Shown here piece after piece: positions 23,263 to 36,100 of a stretch of DNA of 64,000 bases. Source of the stretch: Colius striatus (taxonomy: Eukaryota; Chordata; Aves; Coliiformes; Coliidae); NCBI RefSeq assembly GCF_028858725.1, contig NC_084761.1, forward strand, positions 25,388,501 through 25,452,500, in the 5' to 3' direction. The notes beneath the pieces are model-generated. The model made no database searches, was not told the DNA's origin, and worked only from the letters and a program-made list of their open reading frames with translations. How positions within the stretch are numbered: position 1 is the stretch's first letter; every line of letters starts with the position of its first letter. The position numbers were made by a program, and so were the translations under genes.

Positions 23263-26200
23263 TTTCACTTAAGGACAGTGGTATATTTAGCCACACTACT
23301 GATTTTTAGTTTGATTTATGGTGGATTTCTCCCTTTTCTCAAGTTGTGGTGCTGTGTCAGAGAAAGAATTTAGAGGAAATGCTTCTGGAAAAATTCATAT
23401 GAATGGTGGAGAAGACACAATTTCATTGATATTTCAGAGCTATGGTTCAAACTTGAAAGAGAGAAAAAAACAACATTGTTGTCTTGTTGTTGAGACCAAC
23501 TCCAAAGTGGATTTTTTTTTTCCCTAAAGAAAGGAGTGTGCATAAGGGAAGTTCTTTCTTATTTCTACTGTTATGAACATTTATGTTCTGTTGTTTGGGA
23601 TTTTAGGTTGTGTCCTTTTTTTTTCCTTCTGCAGCATCAGCAGCTGGCAATGCAAGTAGGAAAACAAACCTCTGCTCTGAACTAGTAAGAGTGGCAAGGT
23701 TAATCAAAGGATTTTTATTTTATTTTTATTTTAAAAATTCAAAATTAAATGAGAAATCATCCAGAGTTCAATTAGGCTCTCATAGTCTAGCACTTGGGTG
23801 ATATAAGGAGTGCTCTATGTTGGTTGCCATAGAGGAATTTATCTTTTCATTTCTTCTGCATTAAAACTCTTGTCCTGTGCTACTAAAAATAAACAAAAAT
23901 ATATCACTTCTGATATTTTGGACACTGAATCAGTAGATTTCTACTGCAGATGATTTCTGCATTCCACTCCATTTGGACAGTGGTACTTCTCTAAACCACT
24001 CAAACTAGACTTTTCTATTTATTCTCACACTCATAGAAGGGTGTGAATTGTTTTTGGTGTTTTTTTTTTCTTTTCTGTTTTTCTGTTAGGTAAAATAAAG
24101 CTCATCAGGTAGGCTACTGTAAGAATTATTTTTATCTTACATCTTACAGTTCTTTTAAATATACTTTAATTTTGATTTAATTAATTTTAAAGTAAATACA
24201 TTATTTACTAGCATCAGCTACTGTAGTGAAATTATGTTTTAACTGAGGCTTTTCACACACCAGTTTAACTAGGTGTAACTCTCTTCCCTGCTATTTTTTT
24301 ACTTGGAACTGTTTTCACTGGAGATTGTAGAAAAATTTCAGTAGTATAATTAAAGCTGTATTTTAGTTTGTTTATACTTTACTGCTGTTGTTACTTCAAA
24401 CCCTAGCAGAGGGGGAAAAAAATAGGCCTGAATCTTTGTTTTTTTTTCAGAAAGAACTGCTAATATTTAATTGGCTGTAAGATACGAAGCCACTGCAACA
24501 TGTCAGGTGGTAGAATTGCTGTGTGAGTGTGCTGTCACTTGACTTATTTTTTTGTGTACTTATGTTTTTTGAGAAAGACTTTCCTCCCTTCCTCTTTCCT
24601 TTGCTTGTTGATTTAAGAATAGCTGAGCTTCCTAAGCTATGCTGGGATGGTCTTCAGACCTAGTTGGAGTATTTTGGGAAAGATGCCAGGTTTGGCAGCT
24701 TTTTGTTTTGCAAAATGTGCCTAATGTGCATCTGAGTGCTGACAGTGTCACCATACCTTCAGAGAGCAGTTCAGTCCAGTCATATTTACATTTGTGAGAC
24801 TTCTTTCTAGTACAATTTAATTAAGTTCTGATTTCATAGCAGCTGTTGCTGGAGATCCTATGAAAGAAAGTGATGGAGTGGGTAGGATGCAAAAATACCA
24901 TTTCTTTCCTTTTCTCAAAGGAACTGCTGTGGGTAGACTGCTTTACTGGGGATGGGAAGCATCTAGGCTTATTATCTCTGGTCATTTATTTAAACTAGAG
25001 GGATTTACCTCCGGTTGTTTAGTGTCTCATTTTGGGTGTAATTGTGATTCCACCGTCTTGTAATTGCTGTAGAAGTTGGGAACTGAGTATCCTCAGAGTG
25101 ATAGTTAACCTCTAATAACATCAGTTAACATCTATTCAGTAAGTGCTTGATTTCTGTTCCAGATCTGAGGAATGCATCCAACAAATTCAAACTCCTGGTT
25201 TATTCCTGCCATGAATTCTAGTAATAAGGGGATGGTCAGCATCCATCATTTCCCTTCCTGCTTCATAACCATGTAAAAGTGTTTCTACTCAATGTCACGA
25301 AACGGTAGCTTTTTCCCAACTCTGGATACCAGTTTTACTCCTCTGTTTCTGCAAGGTGTGCCAAAGTGTTGCAAAGGATGTGATAAACAGCTATTTCCTT
25401 CTCCGTTTCTTATGCAGCCCAAGACTGATATTATACAAATGCTTTTGGGCATTGAAAAAAAAAAATAAACTATTGCCTCCATCCTCAGCTGTAGATACAG
25501 ACCTTTTACAGGTGGGTTGTTCCTCCCTAGGCTGTAGCTGTCTCTGCCAAGCCAACTGCGTTCTGGAGACTGGGCTTCTGTTGTGGTTTTCTTCTTTGTC
25601 AACTCTTTCATATATGCATACTTTCTGTAAGTTTTTAATGACTTGGTTCAAGCAGAGGTTTGTTCTCAGTGTTAACATGTCAGGCTGAGGTTAAAACTAG
25701 CTGACCTATTTGATGCAGTTGGAATGTGTTCATAAAGATTTGAAGCAGCCACTTTGAGTGTTTGGCTTTTTAGTGATAGAATAATTTGTTGGGAAAATTT
25801 ATTGAGTTGGGAATACTGTAAGTGATCTGGAAATAAAGTGTGTACCCCCAGGGTTATAACATCACTTGCATCTTCTTAGTACTGAAAAAATTAACGTGTG
25901 ACAAATAATTACAAATTATTTTTTTTGAGTATCGGGTGCATGTTTCTGATATAAAGAAAGCCTGTTTGACAGTGAAAAGGAAATCTACAGTAATACTGAA
26001 CCCTCACATCTTCAAGCCTGTCCTGTCTACTTTGAACACACTAAGTACTCTAAACATGCATAACCTGAAAAACAGGCCTCAAGTATTAAAGTTTGGGCAT
26101 CATAAATAAAGGATTTGGCCTTCATTGCTCCTTGTTTCATGTATTTTATTTGCATAAAGAAGACTGCATAACCTCTTAAGGGGCTGATGTGAAGATACGA

Positions 26201-26281
26201 GTATTGGGATTCTGTCACTTGGGTGCCATAAAATCCTCCTCCCAGGAGAAAGCTAGTACATCTTGGATGTACTAATATGGT

Positions 26282-26990
26282 ATAGAATCATATAATTGTT
26301 TCAGTTGGAAAGGACCTTGAAAGTCACCAAGTCCAACCACTAACTTAACACTCCCAGCCCAGCACTAAACCATGGTCATAAGCTCCTCATCTACATAGCT
26401 TTTAACCACCTTTAGGGATGGTGACTCCACCATCTCTCTGGGCAGCCTGTTTCAGTGTTCAGCCCTCTCAGTAAAAAATTTCTTCCTATTCTGCAATCTA
26501 CACTTCCTCTGCTGCAATGAGAGCCTGTTTCTTTTTGTCCTATCATTTATTACTTGGGAGAAGAGATCAACCTCCACCTTGGTACAGACTCCTCTCAGGT
26601 AGTTGTAGAGTCATAAGGTCTCCCCTCAGCCTCCTCCAGACTAAACACCCCCAGCTGCCTCAGCTGTTCCTCATAGACTTGTGCTCCAGATCCTTCACCA
26701 GCTCCAGTGCCTGTCTCTGAACATGCTTGAGCACCTCAATGTCTTTCCTCTAGTGAGGGGACCAAAACTGAACATAATGTTTGAAGTGTGGCCTCACCAA
26801 TGCCATGTACAAGGGCGTAACCACTGCCCTGGCCTTGCTGGCCACACTGTTTCTAATACTGGCCAGGAGGCCTTTGGCCTTGGCTACCTGGACACACTGT
26901 TGGCTCATGTTCAGCTGGTTGTTGATAAAGACCACCAGATCCTTTTCTGCCTGGCAGCAATCTGTGGTCCATGCCAGCCCCAGGTGACAT
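26282..26990 (-). mobile_element. CR1 LINE, older subfamily, antisense in intron 1
   Basis: Read on the minus strand, this carries the C-terminal CR1 ORF2 segment (NMSQQCVQVAKAKGLL, then VVTPLYMALVRPHFKHYVQF, within 26750-26935) and the 3' UTR. It ends at the left with the complement of the terminal repeat (AGAATCATATAATTGTTTCA). The left part shows the CR1 3' UTR signature on the complement (TTGGAAAGGACCTTGAAAGT). It is more diverged than the other large copies, so it represents an older subfamily. It is 5'-truncated and frameshifted. Confidence 0.9.
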
Positions 26991-27479
26991 ACTGAACGGG
27001 AAAGATGTACTTAAATATATATATTTTTTAGAAAAGGCAGGGGAAAGACAACCCAAAGCACTTGTTTTGGCTTTGGACTGTATTCCAGTGTGTTATCTGA
27101 GCTCATCATCACTAAAGACTGTGAGGAAATACTATAAATAAGTGCAGAGAGGTAAACATGAAGTTCTGGGTTTCTCTTCCTCTTTGGTGTGTTTTATTTC
27201 TTGTATTAGTGGGTTGTGTAAGAGTCAGTTTCCCACCCAGACTTGGATCTCCTTGGAAGAGTAGTCTTTAAAGATTTGGAAAGTATACTGTTACTTCAGA
27301 AGAACAGACTAGCAGGATGACTGTAAATTACAGGCTCATCAGCCTATGGGTCAGTGTTCCTGGAGAGTGCAACAGTTAATGTTTTGCCTGATTGCAAGGA
27401 AATCTTGCCCACAGGAATAAGTGTAACAATGGGTATATGAGTACAGGCAGCTGAGAGGTAGGCATGATTTAAATCTATT

Positions 27480-27494
27480 GGGGGGGGGGGGGGG
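27480..27494. repeat. Poly-G run of 15
   Basis: Fifteen consecutive G on the plus strand, and so in the nascent RNA of BLTP1 intron 1. Runs this long are rare and prone to length change and sequencing error. They can form intermolecular or slipped G-quadruplexes. Confidence 0.9.
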
Positions 27495-30017
27495 TGCCTG
27501 TAGGACAGGGAAAGTGAAGGCAAATAGGTTCAGGACTGTCAACAGAAATAAATGCTTGTTACTGAAAGTAGGTAGTATCTATCCTGAAAAGTCTACATCT
27601 CTTCCTGTTAACAATCTTGACGATCCAGGTCCTGCTTCTTCATTATCTGTGCTCTGTAAATTCATGAGGACATTTATAAACAGTTATGTGCTACTTAAAT
27701 CTCTGCTTACATCCCCTTTATATTACATCAATTCATATGGCTAAAATAATTGCTTAATAATCTAAATGGATTAAGCACGTGCTTCCTCTGAGACGTGCTA
27801 GAAGCTCATATCTAGTTCAGGTGATGTTACTGCCTGGTTTTGGGTGGTTCCACTTTTGTTGCCATTATCCTCGTCCTGAGGTGACTCAATCAAGGGTGTC
27901 TGGTGCCCTAAAAAAAAATCAGTGGGGTGAGATATTAAAAGCTCTCCAAAATAATGTAATGATACATTATGACTGATGGGAGATTTGCGAGTTTATTCAC
28001 ATACAAATAGCAATTATATTCCAGAAAACTTCCAAGGATATGCAATTTCTGGTTATGGATAGTGGTGACAAAAAATAATGAACACTGATTAAGTAACTAA
28101 GTATCAGGATCCCCTGACTTGCAGTCTCTGAGCTGTTGACATGATCCCGTTTAGAGCATAATGACATTTAATGTCGTGTCTCAGTAACACTGGGTGATAA
28201 TTTCTTAGGAAGAAAACATGGGTTGCTTTCTTGAGGGATTAAATAGCAGTGGTGTTGGTCAAGGTGGTAGGCAGTCCTTGGCAGTTGACAGCTCTTCCAC
28301 AAGGGTCTTAATCACTGTTGGTTCTTGGTAGGAAAGGGAGAAAAACAAATTCTTTATTCCATTATACTGGAAATGTTGATTTTTAGTTTCTCTGGTTACC
28401 CTGTTATTCACGGGTTAAAGGCTCTTAGAAGCTGCCCACAGAGGCATCACCTGCCTCATAATACAAGTTGACATGTTTTTTTATTAAGGTATTGTGAACG
28501 CCTTAAAGCAAATCACAGTGCCATTATGTGATTTAATTTGCTGTTGTAATATCCCTTCCAAAACAAGAGCTTCTTTTTGTAAAGTGGGTGTACGTGCTTA
28601 TGGTGCTTGTTATTCCTCTTTGTAGGGAAGCTAAGTTAGGAGCTTCTTTATCAGCACTACTGGAAGCCATGTCTGGTGTTTTTGTGTTGTATGTTTTTTT
28701 TTTTGTTTTATTTCTGTTCATTGCTTTTGTGAGTTTTCCTCCCTGTTCTATTCCTTCTTACAGAAAAGGTAGCAAACAGATTGTTAGCACTTGTTCTTGG
28801 AACTCTGTGTTTTAGCTCAAAACATAGGCTCTTAGTTGAGGTAGTGCATTTACCCAAATGTAGGGGAGAAACAAGGGCATTAAAAGCAGGTTTTTTTAAC
28901 TACTACTTCTATGTTTTGTTTTCAGGTTCTAATAGTAACATATTACAAGAAAAACAGGACAAATTTTTGCTTTTATTGCTAACACTTCTAAATACTGACT
29001 ATTCAAAAAATGTTATGCTGCTGAAAAAGTAAGGTCTTACTAAAGTTACTTAGTTTTGTGGTGTAGAGCTCTTGATGGAGAGCATCAAAGACTTCATGAA
29101 GAAGGGAAATAAAGTCTAAAATTTTTTTGAGAGTTGAATACTGACAGGAGACAGACTGCCAGGAGCTGTAAGGTAGTTTAAAAAAAAAAATCAGAATTAA
29201 TTCTTATCTTCCTGTAAGGAGGCTTGACAGATAACATCTAGGAGAGAAGACTTCAAATGAAACTAATGCAAGTAAAATATTGCTGTGTAATTACAGATGT
29301 TACTGAGTTCAGCTACTCCCTGTTAATCACACTTAATTAATATAACCCAGTTTCAGGTGATTTATAGGTGGTTTGAATAAGTGTGTAAGATCAGAGGGAC
29401 TGTTTTTTGCTCACTGTAACAGAGACACTATGTAGTCACTTTATATGAGATTATGCAAATCCATCCAAACCCAGAAGAATTAATGGACACAGTGGATTAG
29501 GAGGTTATGGTAATTTTCCATAATTCCTGAAAGTGTCTGCTTCAGCCTTTGTTTCCACAGGGGCAGGGGATTCAGTACCATATTGTATTATATTCTTTTT
29601 TTTTAATATTAGAAAGCTTAATACAGACTCATTTTTACTTGTATATTCAGTTGCTTTTTTGACTTATTGCTATGGTACAACAGTTTTACAAATTTATGTG
29701 TTATTGTATGTTGTGTAGGGCATTCAAAGTACTAAATTTGGAGAGTGTATTCTGGCATTCTGTTGATCTGTAATCTGTTTCAGGGAGGCACATGCCTGGA
29801 AACTATTTCAGCAGAGATGAGTGGAAGTGTTTCTGGAGCTCTAGAGTACAAGAAAGGGTAGCTGAGAATCACAAAGGTGTTATTGAAGGAATAAAACAAA
29901 TTCGTATTTGTGTGAAACAGACTGTTAGAGATTATTTAACAGGGTACATACTGAATTTTCTCCAAGCTTCACTATGCTTGTTATTAATTTTGGATTTTTC
30001 CTTGTTTTTACCTTCAG

Positions 30018-30147
30018 TTCTACAGGTTCTGGTGTGAAAACAGTTTAGCAATGGATCAAAGAAAAAATGATAGTTTTGTCCCAAGTATCACGCAGTTGGA
30101 AGACTTCCTAACAGAACATGACTCCAATGTTGTTTGGCTCTTAGTAG
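30018..30147 (+). CDS. BLTP1: BLTP1 exon 2 with the main start codon (coding 30051-30147)
   Basis: Residues 1-32 plus one base. The ATG at 30051-30053 has G at -3 and G at +4, a strong Kozak context, and opens MDQRKNDSF, the known BLTP1 N terminus. Two acceptors compete: TTACCTTCAG ending at 30017 and TTCTACAG ending at 30025. The donor is G|GTAAGG at 30148, phase 1. The hydrophobic anchor begins at residue 27. Confidence 0.93.
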
Positions 30148-33100
30148 GTAAGGTGAATTAGTTCTGTTCTGGTTAAATGTGGTTTGTTTGGTGTATTTTT
30201 AAAGGTATTTCTCTAAATGCTGGCATACTAATATTGAATTTCTTTCCAAATTATGTCAAAACATTGAAACTAGTTTTTATTTCTCATACAGCTATTTAGT
30301 GCTACTAAAGTATGCCACTTAAGTAATGCAGAAAGAAAAAATACAGAACTAAGTCAATACTGATTGTGCTGCAACACTTGGGAGATAAAGATGATGCTTT
30401 ACAGCCCTGACTGAAAAATAACAATTCAGTGAGAAAGTCTCTCCATGACATAGTTTCTTCTAACACCAGAGTAAGCTAGTGATTAATTGTAATATTGTAA
30501 CAAAGGATTAGCATTGTAGCACATGGCAGATACAATAACTTTGTTATATCAGTATGTACATATAGTATGGTATAGCTTGAATAGTGATATAGAGACTGTT
30601 GTGTTTCATGAGATGGCTTCTAGACTAAACTGTGTGCCACAGTAAGCCTTTAAGCCAAACCATTTTGTACTTGATTCTGGGCTGTTTTTTGAAAATGTAC
30701 TTGATTTATGTATCTTATTTTTTTAGAACACTAATGTTATCATTTATATTTGTGTGTGGGTACTGTAATTTTCCAAGTCTGTGAATAGATGGATCAGGGA
30801 CAGCAAAATAAAATTAAGTTATAGTCAGATCCACATGAGAGTGATAGAAGTGTATAATTATTTTGGATTTTTCCAGACCTAGATAATACTTGCTATTCAA
30901 TGTTGACTTTAGGGTTGGAGTGAGTGGCAGCACAGGAAAAGTAACTTTGTTTTTTGACTTCTGGGAAGTTAAGGCATGTTTGTGGGATATTGGTGCACTA
31001 GAATTATTTTTCAGTAGTCCAAACTGAATGAAAAGAACAGACAAATTAACTGAGGGTTCTTTCTGAATATTATTTGTTTGACTTTTAATATATTGTCATA
31101 GAAGGTTCATATGCAACATAAACAAGGGAGGTCAAAGACAACAAAAAAGGCTTCTTCAAATAAATTGTGGAGAAAACTAACCCTAGAGGCAATGTCAGCC
31201 CACTGTTGAATGAGGCAGGTGCCCTGGTGACAGAGGATACAGAAAAGACAGAGTTACTGAATGCCTTCTTTACCTCTGTCTATATCGCTGGAGACTGTCC
31301 TCAGGAGCCCCAGACTCCAGAGGAAGACAGGTTAAAGGAGAAGTTTTGTTTGGCTAATGAGGACTGGGTGAAGGATCAGCGGAGCAATCTGGATGTACAT
31401 AAATCCATGGGCCCTGATAGGAAGCCCCCATGGGTGCTGAGGGAGCTGGAGGAAGTCATTGGTAAACCACTCTCCATCATCTTCAGTAAGTCATGGAGAA
31501 CAGGAGAAGTGCCTGAGGACTGGAGGAGAGCAAATGTCACTCCAGTCTTCAAAAAGGGCAAGAAGGAGCAGACGGGTAATTACAGACAGGTCAGCCTCAT
31601 CTCCATCCCTGTAAAGGTGATGGAACAACTTATCCTGGATGCTGCCTCTAGGCATATAAAGGATAAGAGGGTCATTTGGAGCAGTCAACATGGCTTAACC
31701 AAAGGGAAGTCGTGTTTGACCAACCTGAGAGCCTTTTATGAAGATGTAACCAGGTGGATAGATGGTGGTAGTGCAGTCGATAATGGTTTATCTCGATTTC
31801 AGTAAAATATTTGACACCATCTCCCACAGCATCCTCGTGGCAAAATCAAGAAAATGTGGGCTGGATGATGAGGTGGTGAGGTAGATTGTGAACTGGTTGA
31901 AGGAAAGAAGGCAGAGAGTTGTGATCAATGGGGCAGGGTCTAGTTGGAGGCCTGTATGTAGTGGAGTCCCTCAGGGGTTGGTGCTGGGACCAGTACTGTT
32001 CAATATATTCATTAATGATGTTGATGAGGGAAGAGAGGGCACTGTCAGCAAGTTTGCTGACAATACTAAGCTGGGAGGAGTGGCTGACACACCAGAAGGC
32101 TGTACTGCCATTCAACAAGGCCTGGACAGGCTGGAGAGTTGGGCAGGGAGAAATCTAATGAAATTCAACAAGAGCAAGTGTAGAGTCTTGCATCTGGGAA
32201 AGAATAACCCCATGTACTAGTATAGGCTGGGGAATGAACTCTTAGAGAGTAGTGTAGGGGAAAGGGACCTGGGTGTCCTGGTGCACAGCAGGATGAGCAT
32301 GAGCCAACAATGTGCCTTCATGGCTAAGAGGGCCAATGGCATCCTGGGGTGCATTAGAAGGGCTGTGGGCAGTAGGTCAAGAGAGATTTTCCTCCTCCTC
32401 TACTCTGCCCTCGTGAGACCACATCTGGAATCTTGTGTCCAGTTCTGGGCCCCTCAGTTCAAGAATGACAAGGAGCCGCTGGAAAGAGTTCAGTGCAGGG
32501 CCACAAAGATGATGGAGTAGAGGATCTCCCTTGTGATGAAAGGCTGAGGGGGCTGGGACTCCTTAGCTTGGAGAAGAGGAGACTAAGGGATGATCTCATT
32601 AATGTTTACAAATATGTAAAGGATGAGTGTCAGGAGGATGGAGTCAGGCTGTTCTCAATGATGCCCAATGATAGGACAAGGGGCAACAGGTACAAGCTGG
32701 AAGGTGAGGAACATAAGAGGTGGAAAAACTTCACTGTGAGGCTGGTGGAGCACTGGAACAGGCTGCCCAGATGGGTTGTGGAGTCTTCTTCTCTGGAGAT
32801 GTTCAAAACCCACCTGTATGAGTTTCTGTGTGACCTACTCTAGGTGGTCCTGTTCTGGCGAGGGGGATTGGACAAGATAATCTTTCAAGGTCCCTTCCAA
32901 CACTTAAGATTCTGTGATAAAATTGTTGAGTGTCATCAAGATGAAAGTAAAGGACTTGAAACTTAGAGGTGTTAAGATCTTTGAACATAAATGTCGAATG
33001 GCAGCCCACAGAATCTTATTTCTCTTTAACCTCTCTGCACTGGTTTCTTAGATCAAACTATTAGTATTTCTGCCTAGAAAGTATGTAGGCCATAAGCAAT

Positions 33101-36100
33101 TCCCTGTGATGACTATAATTGAAACAGAAAGCTCTGCTTAGCTTTCTTATGTACTTGAATATATTAAACGTACAAATTCGTGTTTCACACTAGGGTGGGT
33201 GGAACTTCAAGAAGTAGTATAGACCATCCCCTTTTTCTAAGAGCAGAATGACTTGTATACAATTATGTGGTTTTGGGGAGCTGCTATCTCTGCAGTTTTA
33301 AGATGCCACCTGATATTCTAGAAACAGTGACACAATCAACAAGAAGGCTGGGTAGCCTCCTGTTGTGAGGGTTGATTAGAAACATATTGAAATAATATTT
33401 ATTAACTGACCTGGTTTCAATTAACCTTTCCTTCTTTGCTTTCATCTGCTGATCTATGGCATCCTCTTATAAGAGAAAAAAACCACACATCAATATCAAC
33501 TTCATCTTCTCTGACTCTTGAAGCAGTCTACCATTGATCCTGGTAAAAGAGATCATGGATTCTAGAAATGAACATGCTGCTGTTTCTCAGTTCTAGAATA
33601 CCTTCCAAATTTAACTTCCAAAATGGAGTCAATGCAGAGACTTCTAAAATCAAGAATATAATAATGAGATGACTAGAGTTTATGGTTACTGTCACTTAAT
33701 AGAAAAGGCTGCAGTTTGTTGCAGAGGTGACACTAGTGGTAAAGGCAGGGAATTAGGACTCATTTAATGTCACATTAAGAGGATGCCTTCTTGGCTTTAG
33801 GTATACAAAAGTTAAGTGTCTAATTGAACTTTAATCTCAAATTAAGAGATGAAATGGTTATTAATTTAATATTTTAAAATATTTAACATAATTTTAATAT
33901 TTAATAAATATCATTAGAGAAAATATGTAATACATTTTAAATATAAAAATGAAAATAATTATTAAGTATTATTACTAGAATGAGACCCTTTGAAGTGAGA
34001 GTCGTTCTGCCTTTCTCCCTGTGTTGATAGAGGACCAACACTGAGTCTGAAAGTGAGGGGAAGTAAATGCTGTCCTTGGAGTGTGTGTTCACTGAATGCC
34101 AAAAGCAATTTCTTTCCTAGGGTGTAGCTTTAACCCTTCCTTCCTTGTTGCTATGTAATCACCCACACAGATCTGATTTGTTTTCCATGTTAAGCAGGTT
34201 ACCTGCCCAAGTGTATGAGCTACTTGACTTTTTGCCACACTTAATCCATTTCCAGTAAGGAAAAGACAATCATTCAAGCCCTTCTCTTCTATCTTGTTGT
34301 TATCTTTCAACAAAGCAGGTGTTCTTACAAAGCAGCGGAGCATCCCGCTGCAAAAAAGACAAAATTCAGGGACAGTAAAATGGCAGGTTATTTTTCTAAT
34401 TTCCGGATGGTTTGTTTTAGGTTTTTTTGGTTGTTTTTTCTTCTGAAAAATCATCTGAACTCTTTGCAGAGTGAAAGTAGCATACTCACAGGTCTTCTGT
34501 GCTTCAGCTTTCCCATGAAAGACACAATATATCTGGGTTCCTGAATGTGAAGTGTATACGTAAAGAAAGACTTCTGTTACAAAGTCCAGTTTATAATGAG
34601 TAGAGGTACCTCAGATAGAAAAATTGCTCTCTTTCATACTCTGCTTTGGATGAAAAAGTTTGCTAATGATCAGTAAAGTGAGTTAGAACTAGTCTGTTCC
34701 CTGGCAGTCCCATTTCTTTTGGGTTTGTCCTTCTGGAAGTTTTGAGAACCCTTGTAGTTGGAAATAGGTTACTAGCTGTTAATCAAGTAAAGTAGAAATT
34801 ACTTTGGGGATTAGAAGACCTATTTTTTTTTTTAACATGTTTCTCACTGGATTGCTATTACCATTTTTTTTGTATAAAATTCCATGCTTTAACTGTTGAC
34901 AGATTTATGAAATCTGAATCATAAGGATTATTGTATAATAAGGGATGCAATGAAATATGTATTGCTTTTTCCAGGTCCTCAGGAGGACTTTTTTTATACT
35001 GGGGAATGGAAGAACAGTGAAAAATCTATACTTTTCTGAACTTCTCATTTCCCCTTCTTTTTTTATCCCCATCTCTCCCTACCTTTCTCACATGAAAACG
35101 CTCTTTCTCTGTCTGAAAATACCCATTAAAATATGCTGTCAGTTTCAAATATTTTTGGAGAGTAAGAACAACATTCTTGTGGTCTGTAGTCTTAATAGGT
35201 AAGGCTTTTATCTAGGTCAGCATACTTGAAAAAATATTTTAATTAATTTTAATCTTTCAACAGCAACAATATTGTCTTGTGGATGGATTATCTACCTAAC
35301 TTATTATAATTCCCGGAACATTGGACTCATTTTAACGTTGGTTCTTAACAGATTATATAAACATGGCTACATCCATATTGGTAAGTTATGATTACTGTAA
35401 TGCTGTTGTCTATCTACTGCTTTTTATTATACCTCATTTTGCTAAGAACTGAGTAAAATCAAAGTGTTTCTTTGTTACAGTAATTTGAAAATGATCAACA
35501 TGGGTTTAATTTAAGAAGAGAAAAAAATTAGTATTGTGCATTAGGGGAGGATTCTTGGTGTAGGTAGAAAATCACTCTCTTTTTCACTGATGTTCACGTG
35601 ACAGATTTTTGAATTTTAAGTCAGGTTTACTTTTTTCTGTTTAGTCCGTATACTTTATGTACTTAAAATGTGTACATTTTCCATTGCCTCTTTTTCAAAG
35701 CCCTATAATCCTAATGGTTAGGGTCCTAAAAGGAGAAGATGGACCTCAGTCCCCTATGGAATCTGCCTCATCCACTTCTGAATTTGCCTCATAATTTGGT
35801 GTTAAGAGCTGCAAGTTCCTATTCTCCTTGGCACCGTGGAGGCTGGTTATGTAGCATCTGAAGTGTCAGTAGCAACCACTGGAGTGGGCTCAGAGGGGCA
35901 CAGTAGTGTCTCTAGTGTCGACACCGTGTTACTGGCAGTGTCCTTGTCTTCCAAATAAGCTGTCAGAACGACTAATCATGTTAATCCATACTGGGACTGG
36001 GATGTGTAGAATTTATACCGACTTGAACATTTGCATCAAAGTCCATTACCTTTCTTTTTATGTTTTAAAACAATTTTGAATAAAACAGGTCAGTGCAAAT

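Larger units (their letters stand above)
21461..30017 (+). other. BLTP1: BLTP1 intron 1 (8.5 kb if no further 5' UTR exon exists)
   Basis: GT at 21461, AG at 30016-30017. It contains a TA microsatellite, a CA/TA microsatellite, a 15-base G run and an antisense CR1 copy (26282-26990). The rest is AT-rich unique sequence. Acceptor-like sites occur, for example near 23634 and 29783, so alternative untranslated exons are possible, but none is clearly supported. Confidence 0.6.
30148..35263 (+). other. BLTP1: BLTP1 intron 2 (5.1 kb)
   Basis: Holds a large sense-oriented CR1 copy (31120-32918) and an AT-rich low-complexity stretch (33838-33985). Nothing else was recognised. Confidence 0.8.
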
